NCBI GenBank assembly: GCA_016711225.1
Contig: JADJTK010000023.1
Location: 30,004 to 94,003 of the forward strand
Reading direction: 5' to 3'
From: Opitutaceae bacterium
Lineage (GTDB): Bacteria; Verrucomicrobiota; Verrucomicrobiia; Opitutales; Opitutaceae
DNA: 64,000 nucleotides
The translations under genes and the position numbers were made by a program. The notes beneath the pieces are model-generated. The model saw nothing but the letters and a program-made list of their open reading frames with translations. It was not told the DNA's origin and did no database searches. How positions within the stretch are numbered: position 1 is the stretch's first letter; each line of letters begins with the position of its first letter. Positions 26,001-34,815 of the stretch are shown here, piece by piece.

Positions 26001-29000
26001 GGCGCGGCCGAGATGGCTGATGTCGGTTTCTACGATGTTGTGGTTTGCGCCGGTCTGAGTCGTGCGATCTCGCAGCCGGTACAGCTGCGTGTCGTTGCCG
26101 CGAATGTTGCTTCACTGTATCGGATGGACCCCACGTTCACCCCGTGTTTCGCCAACGCAAAGTCGAGCAGCGTCACTCGGGTGGCCGTGGCCGCGGACCG
26201 CTCTCTCGTGATTGGCGGTGGTTTCTCTGTATTTATGGGCCAGCCGCGCGACAATCTCGCCCGCGTCACGGCCTCCATGGAATTGGACGCGGCATTCCAC
26301 CCCGCCGTGAATGGAGGTGTTTCCTCGGTTGTGATCCAGGCCGACGGCAAGATCCTGATCAGTGGCGGATTCACGTCGATTGATGGCATCGAGCGCAGGG
26401 GCGTCGCGCGGCTTAATGCCGATGGCTCGATCGATCCGAGCTTCGATCTAGGTAGCTTTTCCGAGTTGAATGATGGCTTGATATCGGAAGTCATAGTACA
26501 ACCCGATGGGCGCATTCTCGTGGGCATTTACCTCGATCGGCCGATCGATGCCTCACGCTCCGGCGTCTACCGGTTTTCGGCCACTGGCACACCCGACCCC
26601 ACGTTCTCCTATTCGCCCAGTTATGCCTCGGTGTCTGCGCTCGCCCTCGCGCCGGGCGGCGGAATCTATGTGGCCGGAGACCGGCTTCCTTGGTCCGCCC
26701 AACCGGAACGGGCAGACTTGCTCCGACTGAACAGCGATGGGTCGGTCGATCTGGCCTTTACTCCGATCGTTAATGGCGGGAGGTCGGTGAGTTCGCTGGT
26801 TGTCCAAGGGGACGGTCGCGTTCTTGTCGGCGGATGCACGACCTCAATCTCGTCGCCAGTGAATGTTTGGCGGTATTTGCCGAACGGTACGCTTGATCCC
26901 ACTTTTGCGCCCAGCGGCGAAAGCGCTTGGTCCTCTGTGTCGCTATTGCTGCAATCCGACGGGCGGATTTTGGTCGGACGGTACTTGCAGAGTATTGCCA
27001 AGGGTGAGGTGTTCCTCTCGCGGATCAATGTGGACGGGACTCCCGACTCGACGTTCTCTCTGCCGGCGGGACTGGACAACAGTGTTCGCGGACTGGTTTC
27101 TCACCCAGACGGCGGCGTCGTGGCTTGCGGCGATTTTCTCCGACTCGGAAGCGAAGGGCTGGCTGGTGTCGCACACTTTTCCGACAGCGGCGCGCTGATT
27201 GGTGCGGTGGCGGGCTATCACGGAACCGACGGCACGGTCAGTCGCGTTTTGTCCCTGCCTGGTGACAAGTGGCTCGTGGTTGGCTCCTTCACTCACGTGG
27301 GAACTGTCCCCCATGGCGACATCGCGGTGATTCGTGATGATGGTTCCGTTGATAACTCCTTTGATCCAGGCTCAGGGTTCAGTTGGCGGGGCGGAGGGGC
27401 CTGCGATGGGCTTGCACGAGACGGTGCGGGCAGGATTCTTGTTGCTGGCAATTTCACGGCTTACCAAGGGCAGTCGTGTCCGAAGCTCGTGCGGTTGTTG
27501 CCCAACGGTGCAAATGACGACGCGTTCGTTGCTGCCGGGGTCACCCGGTTTGTTGGTGGTGTGACGCTTGGCCCGCAGGGGCAGATCTATGTCGTGGCCG
27601 AGGGAGGGATCCTGCGGCTGAACGAGTTTGGAGCGAATGACTCGACCTTCCACACTGCTGCGGCGATGTATCCGACAGAGAAGTTTGCGGTGCAGGCCGA
27701 CGGGCGCGTGGTGTATTCGAATGCGTCTGATGGTGCATCTGGGCCCAAGTATGTCGGACGGCTGAATACTGATGGCTCGCTTGATTCGACGTTCGATCGA
27801 GGGACGGGCGATTCCCGCTCCGGGGTTCGTTTTCTCCTGCTGCAACCTGACGGTGGTTGTTTGGTCGGCGGCTCGTTCGGTTCCTTCGACGGGAAGTACT
27901 CCAATGGGATGGTGCATCTCGGCTCCAATGGAGGCGTCGATCGATCACTTACCTATTTCCCGCGAGTACCGGCTCCCCAGATCAATCAGATTCTTCCGCT
28001 GGCAGATAGCCGTTTGCTTCTACGGGGGAAGCTGAATCGTTTCTGGACGGGGCGCTTGCACAATAGCGAACTCTATCGCCTGGAGAACGATTGGAGCCTC
28101 TTCCCGGTCGAGGTCTTCGACGTCGAAAGCGGGGGCGAGGTCTTCCCCATGGATGACGGACGTCTGATGGTCGCCGGGACTTCAGGTCAGCGTGGCGCCT
28201 CGCGCGCCTATGGGCTCGTCATCTTGCGACCCGAAGCTGTTTCCCCAGCGCCTGTAGTTATTCAGCAGCCGGAGGGACTCGTTCTCGTTGAGGGACAGTC
28301 GGCGGCTTTTTCGGTCGGAGCCACCGGGGAGGGGGCACTCTCTTATGAATGGCGAAAATACTGGGGCGGGTTGGCTAGCGCCACAGATGCAACTTACACC
28401 ATTCCTGCTGCGAAGCTGAGCGACTCGGGTACTTATGAGGTGGTGGTCCGGAGTGATTTTGGTGAGATTCGCAGTCGGCAGGTGACGCTCTCGGTCTCGG
28501 AGTTCCCCTTGATTGCGACTCATCCGGCTTCGCAGAATGTCGTCGAGAGTGGCTCGGCCACGCTGTCGGTGACTCCGCTCGGCTCAACCGCGGGCTTCAC
28601 CTATCAGTGGTTCCGCAACGGGGTCGAAATCGCCGGGGCTTCCGGCACCGAACTGCGGCTCACCAACGTCCAATCCGCCCAGGCGGGGATCTACGTGGCG
28701 GAAATCAGGTTCGGCGCGAAAACGACGCGCAGCCGCCCGGCTGTCGTGGGGGTCTTGCCTCCCGCCGGAGCGCAGACCGCCGGGGCGATCGTGACCCGTC
28801 CGGAATGGCAGAGTATCCATCACTCGAACGGTAACGTTTACGATCAGTTCCTCCTCACCGGGGCATCGGGCACGATCACCGCCGCTGCGGGCAAGATCGC
28901 GCGCGTCTCACTGTTGGATGCGCTGGACAATATTGTGCAGTTCGAGATGTCGGGCCCGGGTGCGCTCACCATCGTGCTCGCGAACCCCTCGGGTCCGAAG

Positions 29001-29552
29001 ACGCCGGCGCTCTACATCCAACCAGGGATCGAATACATGCAGGGCACGCCGACGTTGGTGCTCAGCGGGGCTGAGGAGTCGACCCACATGTCGATCTATT
29101 CAGTGGGTCGCCTCACTAACCCTGGAGTCACCCGGAGCGATGTCACCTACGATGGGTGGGCGAACGTGGGCGCGGCTTGTGTCCAAAGTATTACCGGAGG
29201 CCTGGGCGGGCTCTATTACGGCAACGTGCTCTTCGCTTCCACCGCCGGCCCGGCTGGAATCGTTGCGCCCAGCGTGTGGACCGTGGGCACCCTGAATTTC
29301 CACGATCTTGTCACCACAGGGTCAGGGCAACCGATGATCCTCCTCGCGCCCGAAGGCCAGGCCAACATCAAGATCACCGGCGGTAGTCTAGCTCAACCTG
29401 GCGGCAGTCCGATCGCCGTCGCTGGACTCGACACCGTACAGATGGTCGCTGGCCAGGGGTCGTCCGGACAGGTCGCGCCGGCGCAGGCCAACCAAGGCCG
29501 TTTGGTTTTCGAGGGGATCGACCTCACCGACGATCTGATTGTGGGGCCCTGA
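23061..29552 (+). CDS. Giant secreted protein with two Delta-60 repeat blocks and five Ig-like domains
   Basis: A 2163-residue exported protein; ATG 23061 gives signal peptide MNSQMKLRLWFSLLGLLGSAVAATA. Order: Ig-like 1 (residues 28-112, QPASVTIASGQPATFEVAATG ... YQWRRLG), Delta-60 block 1 (about 117-837), Ig-like 2 and 3 (844-1012), Delta-60 block 2 (about 1016-1727), Ig-like 4 and 5 (1730-1898), and an unrecognised C-terminal domain (1900-2163). The Delta-60 units read like QPDGRVLIGGDFTHV..., RLNSDGSLDASFDPGTG, and should fold as beta-propellers. Ig 1 and Ig 3 share YQWRRLGxPIxGA, so the Ig plus propeller module appears duplicated. No PEP-CTERM or sortase tail is seen. A surface role is likely; ligand unknown. 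Confidence 0.88.
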   Translation: MNSQMKLRLWFSLLGLLGSAVAATALPTITQQPASVTIASGQPATFEVAATGIGTVSYQWRRLGHPIVGAITNSLIIPAVEQASGGFYDVAIHDNAGTTVSSPALLTVASAVTGGSYRLDPSFAPLVTVTSSTYARPEVRSIDSLANGTVYVAGRFAMIAGGRRSGLARFSSSLVLDPVFGPEILGEVNVVLVQPDGRVLIGGDFTHVVGVARKNLARLNSDGSLDASFDPGTGCDAPIHALVRQSDGRILIGGAFTSYGGATANRIVRVLSDGAMDPSFQTGTGCDGTVTSLALQTDGKPVIVGSFGAVNGVTRAGLARFLADGRVDNGFAPSGTYGARSVAVQTDGKVLVAGQSPSPALARFNADGSPDGTFSLDSAIDYQANAIRIAPDGGIYLVGWFGNQQGSIRRYVARLLPSGGLDTNFAPQDYPAEPAECLCLQTDGRLLVGGVQALGGHFLPDGYELIGATATGGFARYTATGAVDAIVAGGIGIPGTVNDVVPASGGKWYIAGEFNHVNGVPRNRIARLNFDGSLDPTFNPGGGFSRATHRIAVAGDGKVLVGGSFTSFDGHDREGVVRLDPTGSLDESFASYSWSSVNTGIGRIRIQNSGKILVGGHFSQFAGVDRGGLVRLNSDGSSDGAFNAGFGFGGDVNDIALQLDGRILVGGSFYSTSFAPSCSYLIRLQSEGGLDPSFSANGGTDSSVFSVQVRADGRALLGGRFTSVNGLRRNRIARLQADGALDTAFDPGTGFDDEVDGLFDQADGHVIVAGVFTSFNGVPRKQYSRLTASGALDPSFTVYDYTSYVPAEAKETGDGRLLLAGTKAIRGGHAQYGLAMFKQDVSPVPAIVVSPVSQVAQPGGTVAFSVTATGDDLLYQWSKDGIAIVGATKASLTLQDVQTTSLGRFAVTVSNSLGSVTSAPVEIVGPSPAPVINLAPASHTVVSGTPVSLTVSATGSGSLAYQWRRLGVPIDGATTNTLSFGAAEMADVGFYDVVVCAGLSRAISQPVQLRVVAANVASLYRMDPTFTPCFANAKSSSVTRVAVAADRSLVIGGGFSVFMGQPRDNLARVTASMELDAAFHPAVNGGVSSVVIQADGKILISGGFTSIDGIERRGVARLNADGSIDPSFDLGSFSELNDGLISEVIVQPDGRILVGIYLDRPIDASRSGVYRFSATGTPDPTFSYSPSYASVSALALAPGGGIYVAGDRLPWSAQPERADLLRLNSDGSVDLAFTPIVNGGRSVSSLVVQGDGRVLVGGCTTSISSPVNVWRYLPNGTLDPTFAPSGESAWSSVSLLLQSDGRILVGRYLQSIAKGEVFLSRINVDGTPDSTFSLPAGLDNSVRGLVSHPDGGVVACGDFLRLGSEGLAGVAHFSDSGALIGAVAGYHGTDGTVSRVLSLPGDKWLVVGSFTHVGTVPHGDIAVIRDDGSVDNSFDPGSGFSWRGGGACDGLARDGAGRILVAGNFTAYQGQSCPKLVRLLPNGANDDAFVAAGVTRFVGGVTLGPQGQIYVVAEGGILRLNEFGANDSTFHTAAAMYPTEKFAVQADGRVVYSNASDGASGPKYVGRLNTDGSLDSTFDRGTGDSRSGVRFLLLQPDGGCLVGGSFGSFDGKYSNGMVHLGSNGGVDRSLTYFPRVPAPQINQILPLADSRLLLRGKLNRFWTGRLHNSELYRLENDWSLFPVEVFDVESGGEVFPMDDGRLMVAGTSGQRGASRAYGLVILRPEAVSPAPVVIQQPEGLVLVEGQSAAFSVGATGEGALSYEWRKYWGGLASATDATYTIPAAKLSDSGTYEVVVRSDFGEIRSRQVTLSVSEFPLIATHPASQNVVESGSATLSVTPLGSTAGFTYQWFRNGVEIAGASGTELRLTNVQSAQAGIYVAEIRFGAKTTRSRPAVVGVLPPAGAQTAGAIVTRPEWQSIHHSNGNVYDQFLLTGASGTITAAAGKIARVSLLDALDNIVQFEMSGPGALTIVLANPSGPKTPALYIQPGIEYMQGTPTLVLSGAEESTHMSIYSVGRLTNPGVTRSDVTYDGWANVGAACVQSITGGLGGLYYGNVLFASTAGPAGIVAPSVWTVGTLNFHDLVTTGSGQPMILLAPEGQANIKITGGSLAQPGGSPIAVAGLDTVQMVAGQGSSGQVAPAQANQGRLVFEGIDLTDDLIVGP

Positions 29553-29661
29553 ACGGGCCTGGTCAGCACACTTTGCGGGCGACTCTCGCAACGTGTGCCG
29601 CCCGCCTTCCCTTCGCGCGGGGTAATCGTCGAGCACCGCTCGTGTTGGTGCGGTCGGCGAT

Positions 29662-31572
29662 TTAGGCGTGATCGGCGCTGCCCACCAGCGGGGGAATGGG
29701 GCAATCGAGGGCGTCGGCGATGGCGCGCAGGAGCTCGGCTTCGTCGAGGGTCACCCGACGGTCACTGCTCGCGGCGCGGGCGCAGGCGGCGAGAAGCACG
29801 CGGCGGTGGGCCACGGGCGCGGCGGCCAGGCGGTCGAGGGCGGCGCTGATCGAGTCGAGCCCGCATCGGGCCGGCGGGGCGAGTTCGAGGAGCTGGGGGA
29901 TGCCGGAGAAGAGAGCGGCGCCAGCGGCGAAGGAGCGGGCGGCGGCAGCCGCGTCGGCGGCGTCGGTGCGGGCGCAGGCGGAGAGCAGGATGCCGATCGG
30001 GCCGGCGAAATTATCAATCGATGTGTGCCCGAAGGCGCGAGCTGCGGGAGGCGGGGCGAGGTGCCGCTCGAGCGCCTTGAGCAAGGCGAACTCGAAGAGA
30101 TGGATTTCGTCGTCGTGGGCGGCTAGGGCGTGAGCCGTGGATACGAGCTTCTTCGCGCTCGATGCGGGAAGTGCGTGCAAGACCGGCAGCGCGAGGCCCA
30201 GGAGCGGGAGTCGCTGGGCGCGGGGCACTGAGGCAAAAGCATCGGTCAAGGTCACGAGGGTGCGCGCGACCTCCGGGCCAACTCCGTGGCGCACCAGCTC
30301 CAGCTGGGCTGGATGGAAGGCGGGATCGGCGGCGAGTAGTAGCCCAAGGACCACGGCGGGCGCCCCGTTGGGTTCCCGGGCGGCCGATACGAGGGAGGGC
30401 GGCAGCTCCGCGAGCAGGCGCTGGGAGTAACCGAGGTGGGCGGCGGACGGCGCCGAGGGTGAGTCGACGTAGGAGCCGAGCTCCTCGCGCAGCGTGGAGA
30501 AACCAGGGAGGGCGCGGCGGCGGGTAGCGGTCGAGGTGTCTCGATTTGGAGACTCGGCGCCGGCGGAGCGGCCGGCCAAGGCGGTGAGGCGAGCGGCCAG
30601 CGGGGGATGGGTGGAGAACCAGTCGAGCAGCAGGGACCGGCGGCTGGTAGCGAAATAGAGGTGGCCGAGCTTGGCGGCGCCGGCCGCTCCGGTGAGCTGC
30701 TCGTCGGGCGAGGCGGCGATCTTGCCCAGCGCCCCGGCGAGTCCGGCGGGCAGCCGGGTGAACTGGACGGCGGAGGCATCCGCGAGAAGCTCGCGCTGGC
30801 GGGCCACCGCGGATTGCAGGGCCCGGGCGAGGAGGAAGCCGCCGAGGCCGACTCCCAGGAGGACCAGGGCGAGGGGAGCGAGCACGAGCAAGGGCGTGGG
30901 ACCGGAGACGGGGTGGTGGGTCCGCGGGTCGGTGTGTTCGGTCCAACCGGCGCGGAGCAGGTCGCGGCCGAGCTCGGGGATAAACAGGAGACCGGCGAGT
31001 AGGGCGGTGAGGCGCGTATCGAGGGATGTATCGCCGTGGAGGAGATGGCTGAACTCGTGGGCGACCACGCCCTGGAGTTCGTCGCGCGTGAGCCGGTCGA
31101 GGCAGCCGCGGGTGACGATGAGCGCGGCGTCGCGCGGCTCGTGTCCGGCGGAGAGGGCGTTGATCGCGGATTCGTGGCGCAGCACGAAGAGGCGCGGCGC
31201 GGCGTGGCCCGAGGCGATGGCCATCTCCTCGACGATGTTGAGCAGGCGACGGGCGGCCGGATCGACGCTGTCGGGTGGCAGCGGCTCGGCGCCGATGCGG
31301 GACGCGAGGGCGGCTCCCCCGTCGGCGAGATTGAGCCATTCGATGGCCGCCCCGGCGGCGAAGCAGAAGCCGGCGGAGCCGGAGACTAGGCCGAACACCG
31401 ACCAGTCCCAGCGCCAGTGCCAACCGGGGCCGAAGCACAGTGACCACCCGGCGAGAAGGAGGGAGGGCAGTACCCCGAGCAGAATCAGGAAGGCGGTGAC
31501 GGCGAGTGCGAACAGGAGCAGCAGTCGCGTGGAGCGGCGCCGGGTGGCGGCCTGCTGTTCGAAGAAATCCAT
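29662..31572 (-). CDS. M48-family membrane metallopeptidase, second of a tandem pair
   Basis: A 636-residue protein. Two N-terminal helices (STRLLLLFALAVTAFLILLGVLPSLLLAGW; VFGLVSGSAGFCFAAGAAIEWL) precede an M48 domain with the zinc motif HEFSH at about residue 172 inside GVVAHEFSHLLHGD, a further helix pair (PLLVLAPLALVLLGVGLGGFLLARAL), and the downstream zinc-ligand region RQRELLADASAVQFTR. The C-terminal 300 residues are Ala-rich and helical and end in DRRVTLDEAELLRAIADALDCPIPPLVG, like a TerB-type fold. ATG 31572 shares bases with the stop of the paralogue upstream (TGATG), so the two are coupled. The M48 architecture resembles HtpX but is twice as long. About 35-40 percent of residues look shared with the paralogue by eye. 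Confidence 0.87.
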   Translation of the reverse strand: MDFFEQQAATRRRSTRLLLLFALAVTAFLILLGVLPSLLLAGWSLCFGPGWHWRWDWSVFGLVSGSAGFCFAAGAAIEWLNLADGGAALASRIGAEPLPPDSVDPAARRLLNIVEEMAIASGHAAPRLFVLRHESAINALSAGHEPRDAALIVTRGCLDRLTRDELQGVVAHEFSHLLHGDTSLDTRLTALLAGLLFIPELGRDLLRAGWTEHTDPRTHHPVSGPTPLLVLAPLALVLLGVGLGGFLLARALQSAVARQRELLADASAVQFTRLPAGLAGALGKIAASPDEQLTGAAGAAKLGHLYFATSRRSLLLDWFSTHPPLAARLTALAGRSAGAESPNRDTSTATRRRALPGFSTLREELGSYVDSPSAPSAAHLGYSQRLLAELPPSLVSAAREPNGAPAVVLGLLLAADPAFHPAQLELVRHGVGPEVARTLVTLTDAFASVPRAQRLPLLGLALPVLHALPASSAKKLVSTAHALAAHDDEIHLFEFALLKALERHLAPPPAARAFGHTSIDNFAGPIGILLSACARTDAADAAAAARSFAAGAALFSGIPQLLELAPPARCGLDSISAALDRLAAAPVAHRRVLLAACARAASSDRRVTLDEAELLRAIADALDCPIPPLVGSADHA

Positions 31573-33614
31573 CACGCGCTGCCGAGCAGGGGCGGGATGG
31601 GGCAGTCGAGGGCGTCGGCGACGGTGCGCAGCAGATCGGCCTCGTCGGGCTCGATCGCGCCATCAGCGGCGACGGCCTCGGTGCCGGCGAGCAGCAGGAT
31701 CTTGCGAATCGCGGGCGAGGCCTGGGCGAGCTTGTCGAGGGCCGCGCTGATGGCGTCGAGGGTGCAGGCGTTGGCCGGGAGCAGCTGGAGCTTGCCCTGC
31801 AACGGGGGTATCCGGGCGCTGGCGGCGGCGAAAGCGCGGGTGGTCTCCTCGGCTGAATCGGAACCGACGCGGGCGAGGGCGGAGAGCAGCAGACCGACCT
31901 CTCCGGCGAGCGCGCTGAAGGAGTGGTAGTTCACCACGCCTTGGCGGTCGCCGCGGGCGGGGGCGGCGACATGGCGGTCGAGCGCCTTTGCGAGCATGAA
32001 CTCGAAGAGCGTGACCTCGCCGTCGGCCTCGATGAGGAGGTGGGCGGTCTCGAGCGCGCCGGAGATTTCGGCGGCGGGGAGTTTGCGCAGGGCGGGCAGG
32101 GCGATGTCGAGCAGGGGCAGGCGCAGCTCCGGGGTGAGGCCGTCGGCGGCCGGGGCGAAGGCGGCAAACGCGTCGGCGAAGGGAACCCCGTGGCGCACGC
32201 GTAGTGTGTCGAGCTGGCGGGTACGGGTGGCGGGGTCGTGGGCGAGCAGCAGGGCGAAGACGACGGAGAGGGCCTCTCCGGGGGTGTGTGCGGCCTGGGT
32301 GAGGCGGGGAGGGAGAGCGGCGAGAAGTTGGCGAGCGCGGTCGAGGTGTGCGGCGGTGGGCGCGCCCACCGAGGCCAGCAGCGCGGAGGAGGAAATGGCC
32401 GAGGGTGTGGACCAGACGACCGGGTTGGCCGGAAAGACCTCGCCCGGCTTCCATTGGGACAACACGGCTTGCGCGATGGCGGGTGCGGCGGCCGCCATGG
32501 CCTTTTCTGGGGAGAGAAACGGACGTGGTGAATGGGGGGCGACTTCGGGAAAACGGCCGTCCCACTGGGGTTCAAGGGCGCGAATACGCTCGGCAAGCGG
32601 CGGATGGGTGGCCATCGGGGAGAAGCCCCCGGTGAAGGCCTGAGCGAAGAAGAAGTGGCGTAGCTGTGTGGCCTGTTCGGTGACAATGCCGGAGCCGAGG
32701 GCGTAGGCGCCGATCTTCTTGAGGGCTCCGCCGATGCCGGCGGGGTTGCGGGTGAACTGCACGGCGGCGGCGTCGGCCAGACACTCGCGCTGGCGCGAGA
32801 CGGCGGCCTGGATGAGCCGGCCGAAGAAGTAGCCGATGTAGCCGATGAGCACGAGGGCGAAGCCGAGGCCGAGCAGCAGGACGATGAGGCCACCGCCGGA
32901 GTCCTTGCCGCGGCGGGAGCTGCGGCCGACATGGGCGAAGCGCAGCGAGTGCAGCAGCCCGCGGCCGAGCATGGCGAGCATGAGGATGCCGTAGAGCACG
33001 CCAATGAGGCGCACATTGAGGCGCATGTCGCCGTTGAGGATGTGGCTGAACTCGTGGGCGATGACGCCCTGGAGCTCGTCGCGCGTGAGTTTGTCGAGGG
33101 TGCCACGGGTGACGGCGACGGCGGCGTCGCTGGGCGAGTAGCCGGCGGCGAAGGCATTGAGGCCGGGCTCCTCCTCGAGGACGAAGACGGCGGGCATGGG
33201 TACGCCGGAGGCGATGGACATCTCCTCGACGATGTTGAGCAGGCGGCGCTGGTCGGGGTCGGCGGAGCCGGGTTCGATCTCGCGGCCGCCGGCCAGTTCG
33301 GCCACGGCGCGGCCGCCGCCGCGCAGGGAGAGCCAGCGGTAGAAGGTGCCGCCAGCGATCACCAGAAGGGTGAGGCAGGTGGTCCAGGCGACGGTGTCGG
33401 CGCGCCAGACAAACGTGGCGGTGTGGGGCGACGGGGCCTCGACCTGGTAGTAGGAGGAGGAACGGTGCCGGGTGTCCGGTTTGGTGGCGAAGCCGAGGCC
33501 GAAGGCGACGACGAGGTTGAGTGCGGCGACGATTAGAACGACGGCGACGACGAAGTAGAAGACGAGCAGCGTCGTGCGGCGGCGGGCGGAGGCCTGGTGT
33601 TCGAAGAAGTCCAT
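31572..33614 (-). CDS. M48-family membrane metallopeptidase, first of a tandem pair
   Basis: A 680-residue paralogue of the next gene. N-terminal helices (LLVFYFVVAVVLIVAALNLVVAFGLGF; TVAWTTCLTLLVIAGGTFY), then the M48 core: RRLLNIVEEMSIASGVPMPAVFVLEEEPGLNAFAAGYSPSDAAVAVTRG, HEFSH at about residue 187, and RQRECLADAAAVQFTRNPAGIGGALKKIG. A helix GLIVLLLGLGFALVLIGYIGYFF lies between. The C-terminal half again ends with a TerB-like acidic helix (DGAIEPDEADLLRTVADALDCPIPPLLG). M48 enzymes of this kind often sit next to lemA, as here, and are thought to act in membrane protein quality control; the actual substrate is unknown. ATG 33614 follows a 48-bp gap made almost entirely of a dispersed repeat. 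Confidence 0.88.
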   Translation of the reverse strand: MDFFEHQASARRRTTLLVFYFVVAVVLIVAALNLVVAFGLGFATKPDTRHRSSSYYQVEAPSPHTATFVWRADTVAWTTCLTLLVIAGGTFYRWLSLRGGGRAVAELAGGREIEPGSADPDQRRLLNIVEEMSIASGVPMPAVFVLEEEPGLNAFAAGYSPSDAAVAVTRGTLDKLTRDELQGVIAHEFSHILNGDMRLNVRLIGVLYGILMLAMLGRGLLHSLRFAHVGRSSRRGKDSGGGLIVLLLGLGFALVLIGYIGYFFGRLIQAAVSRQRECLADAAAVQFTRNPAGIGGALKKIGAYALGSGIVTEQATQLRHFFFAQAFTGGFSPMATHPPLAERIRALEPQWDGRFPEVAPHSPRPFLSPEKAMAAAAPAIAQAVLSQWKPGEVFPANPVVWSTPSAISSSALLASVGAPTAAHLDRARQLLAALPPRLTQAAHTPGEALSVVFALLLAHDPATRTRQLDTLRVRHGVPFADAFAAFAPAADGLTPELRLPLLDIALPALRKLPAAEISGALETAHLLIEADGEVTLFEFMLAKALDRHVAAPARGDRQGVVNYHSFSALAGEVGLLLSALARVGSDSAEETTRAFAAASARIPPLQGKLQLLPANACTLDAISAALDKLAQASPAIRKILLLAGTEAVAADGAIEPDEADLLRTVADALDCPIPPLLGSA

Positions 33615-33652
33615 GAATTGCGGACTGCGGATTTCGGAGTGGCGGAGTCGGG
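33615..33652. repeat. Dispersed degenerate repeat GGACTGCGGA (copy 1)
   Basis: Reads TTGCGGACTGCGGA followed by TTTCGGAGTGGCGGAG. It fills almost the whole 48-bp gap between two operon genes. Related copies lie at 34381-34412 and, inside a coding region, at 45031-45119. Confidence 0.65.
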
Positions 33653-33662
33653 GCGGTGGCGA

Positions 33663-34367
33663 TCAGAGTTCGCGGCCGAGGATCACGATCTTCTGCCAGA
33701 TGTTGCGGGAGAGTCCGGTGGTGAGATTCTCGAGATCATTGACGGCCTCGAGGGCGACTTCGTCCTCGAAATGCTGCACGTAGACGGCGGCGATCTTGCT
33801 GCACATCGCGAGGAGCTCGGCGCAGTAGTCGAGGTAGCGTTCGAGTTCGAGGGCAGTGAGAGGGGGCTTGGGTGTGGAGGCGGAGGTCGGGGCGGGGGAA
33901 AGCACGCGGTGCGGGTCCTTTGTGAGTTGGTGCATGTCGACGATATGGGCGATCGAGCGCAGCACGTGGATGGCTTTCTGGACGCGGGCGCGTTTGATGC
34001 GGGTCTCCCAGCGGAGGATGAAGGCGATGGCGAGGGAGAGGAGCACGATCTCGTTGATCGCGGCGTCGGTGCCCTGGATCAGTTCAGCGAGCGAGGCCGG
34101 CTCGAGTCGGTCGTGCAGCGCGGAGTAGGCGGCGAAGGAGGACGAGCCGACCACCAGCAGCAGGAGAGTGATGGCGAGGCCGGCGAGCAGGCGTAGCGGC
34201 CAATGGGGGCTGGCGAGCCAACGCGCACGCTCCGCCGCTTCCGCAGCCACGGCGGACAACTCGGCGGAAACCCGGCTGAGCCCTGAGTCCGGGAAGCGGG
34301 CCTCGACGCGCCGCTGGAGGGTGTCGGCGGTTTCGACGATGCGAACGGGGTCGAGGGTGCGGTACAT
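33663..34367 (-). CDS. Membrane protein of unknown function in the lemA-M48 operon
   Basis: A 234-residue protein, not recognised. ATG 34367 (MYRTLDPVRIVETADTLQRRVEARFP) is preferred; the longer open frame starting at 34445 translates a dispersed repeat. An N-terminal cytosolic helix is followed by two transmembrane helices (PLRLLAGLAITLLLLVVGSSSFAAY; AAINEIVLLSLAIAFILRWETR) and a helical cytosolic C-terminus (KAIHVLRSIAHIVDMHQLTKDPHRVL; ALELERYLDYCAELLAMCSKIAAVYVQHFEDEVALEAVNDLENLTTGL). Its position between lemA and the M48 pair suggests an accessory of that membrane protease system; this is inference from context. Confidence 0.75.
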   Translation of the reverse strand: MYRTLDPVRIVETADTLQRRVEARFPDSGLSRVSAELSAVAAEAAERARWLASPHWPLRLLAGLAITLLLLVVGSSSFAAYSALHDRLEPASLAELIQGTDAAINEIVLLSLAIAFILRWETRIKRARVQKAIHVLRSIAHIVDMHQLTKDPHRVLSPAPTSASTPKPPLTALELERYLDYCAELLAMCSKIAAVYVQHFEDEVALEAVNDLENLTTGLSRNIWQKIVILGREL

Positions 34368-34380
34368 CGGGGCGACGAGA

Positions 34381-34412
34381 GAATTCGGACTGCGGATATC
34401 GGAGTGCGGAAT
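34381..34412. repeat. Dispersed degenerate repeat GGACTGCGGA (copy 2)
   Basis: Reads TTCGGACTGCGGATATCGG then AGTGCGGA. It lies just upstream of the 234-residue membrane gene, in a 130-bp gap that also carries a GAAACTC-type hairpin. Confidence 0.65.
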
Positions 34413-34443
34413 GACCGGCGGGCGGAGCGGGAGGGAGGGCGGC

Positions 34444-34467
34444 ACTCTTGGCGAGTTTCGCTACGGG
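34444..34467. repeat. Hairpin repeat ACTCTTGGCGAGT-TTCGCTACGGG (copy 1)
   Basis: One of three copies (others 51460-51487 and 54747-54773). The fold here is a short ACTC/GAGT stem, as the left arm lacks the GAA present in the other two. It lies 30 bp beyond the stop of the 105-residue gene. Confidence 0.6.
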
Positions 34468-34497
34468 TGAGCTGCCCGATCCGGCGACGGAATCCGA

Positions 34498-34815
34498 TCA
34501 GTCGTTCCGGCCAGGTGTGTATTGGCCATCCGCTTTCCCATCCTCGCGATCGATGGACTTCATGAGTTCCTGAAGCTCGGCGCGAGTGACCATGCCCTTC
34601 TCCTCGGACTTCCGGATGATGGCCTCCAACATCAGGGTGAGAAAGCCGAGCTGCTCTTCGACACTGTTGAAACGTTCGTCGATCTCAGTGTGACGGCGGA
34701 TACGCGCTCGTTCCTCGTAGTTTTGATGGCGAAGCGTGAAGGTGTGCACGTCGGCCACGCGGCGCAGGTGGCTCGCCTGCGCCTGTTCGGGAAAGAAGAA
34801 GTCGAAGAGCTTCAT
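34498..34815 (-). CDS. Small hypothetical protein downstream of lemA
   Basis: A 105-residue soluble protein coupled to lemA by a 4-nt overlap (ATGA at 34812-34815). It is highly charged and probably helical throughout: EQAQASHLRRVADVHTFTLRHQNYEERARIRRHTEIDERFNSVEEQLGFLTLMLEAIIRKSEEKGMVTRAELQELMKSID, best read as two amphipathic or coiled-coil helices. There is no signal peptide. The N-terminus MKLFDFFFPEQ may touch the membrane. I do not recognise the family. Its fixed place between lemA and the membrane genes makes it a likely accessory of the same system. Confidence 0.72.
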   Translation of the reverse strand: MKLFDFFFPEQAQASHLRRVADVHTFTLRHQNYEERARIRRHTEIDERFNSVEEQLGFLTLMLEAIIRKSEEKGMVTRAELQELMKSIDREDGKADGQYTPGRND

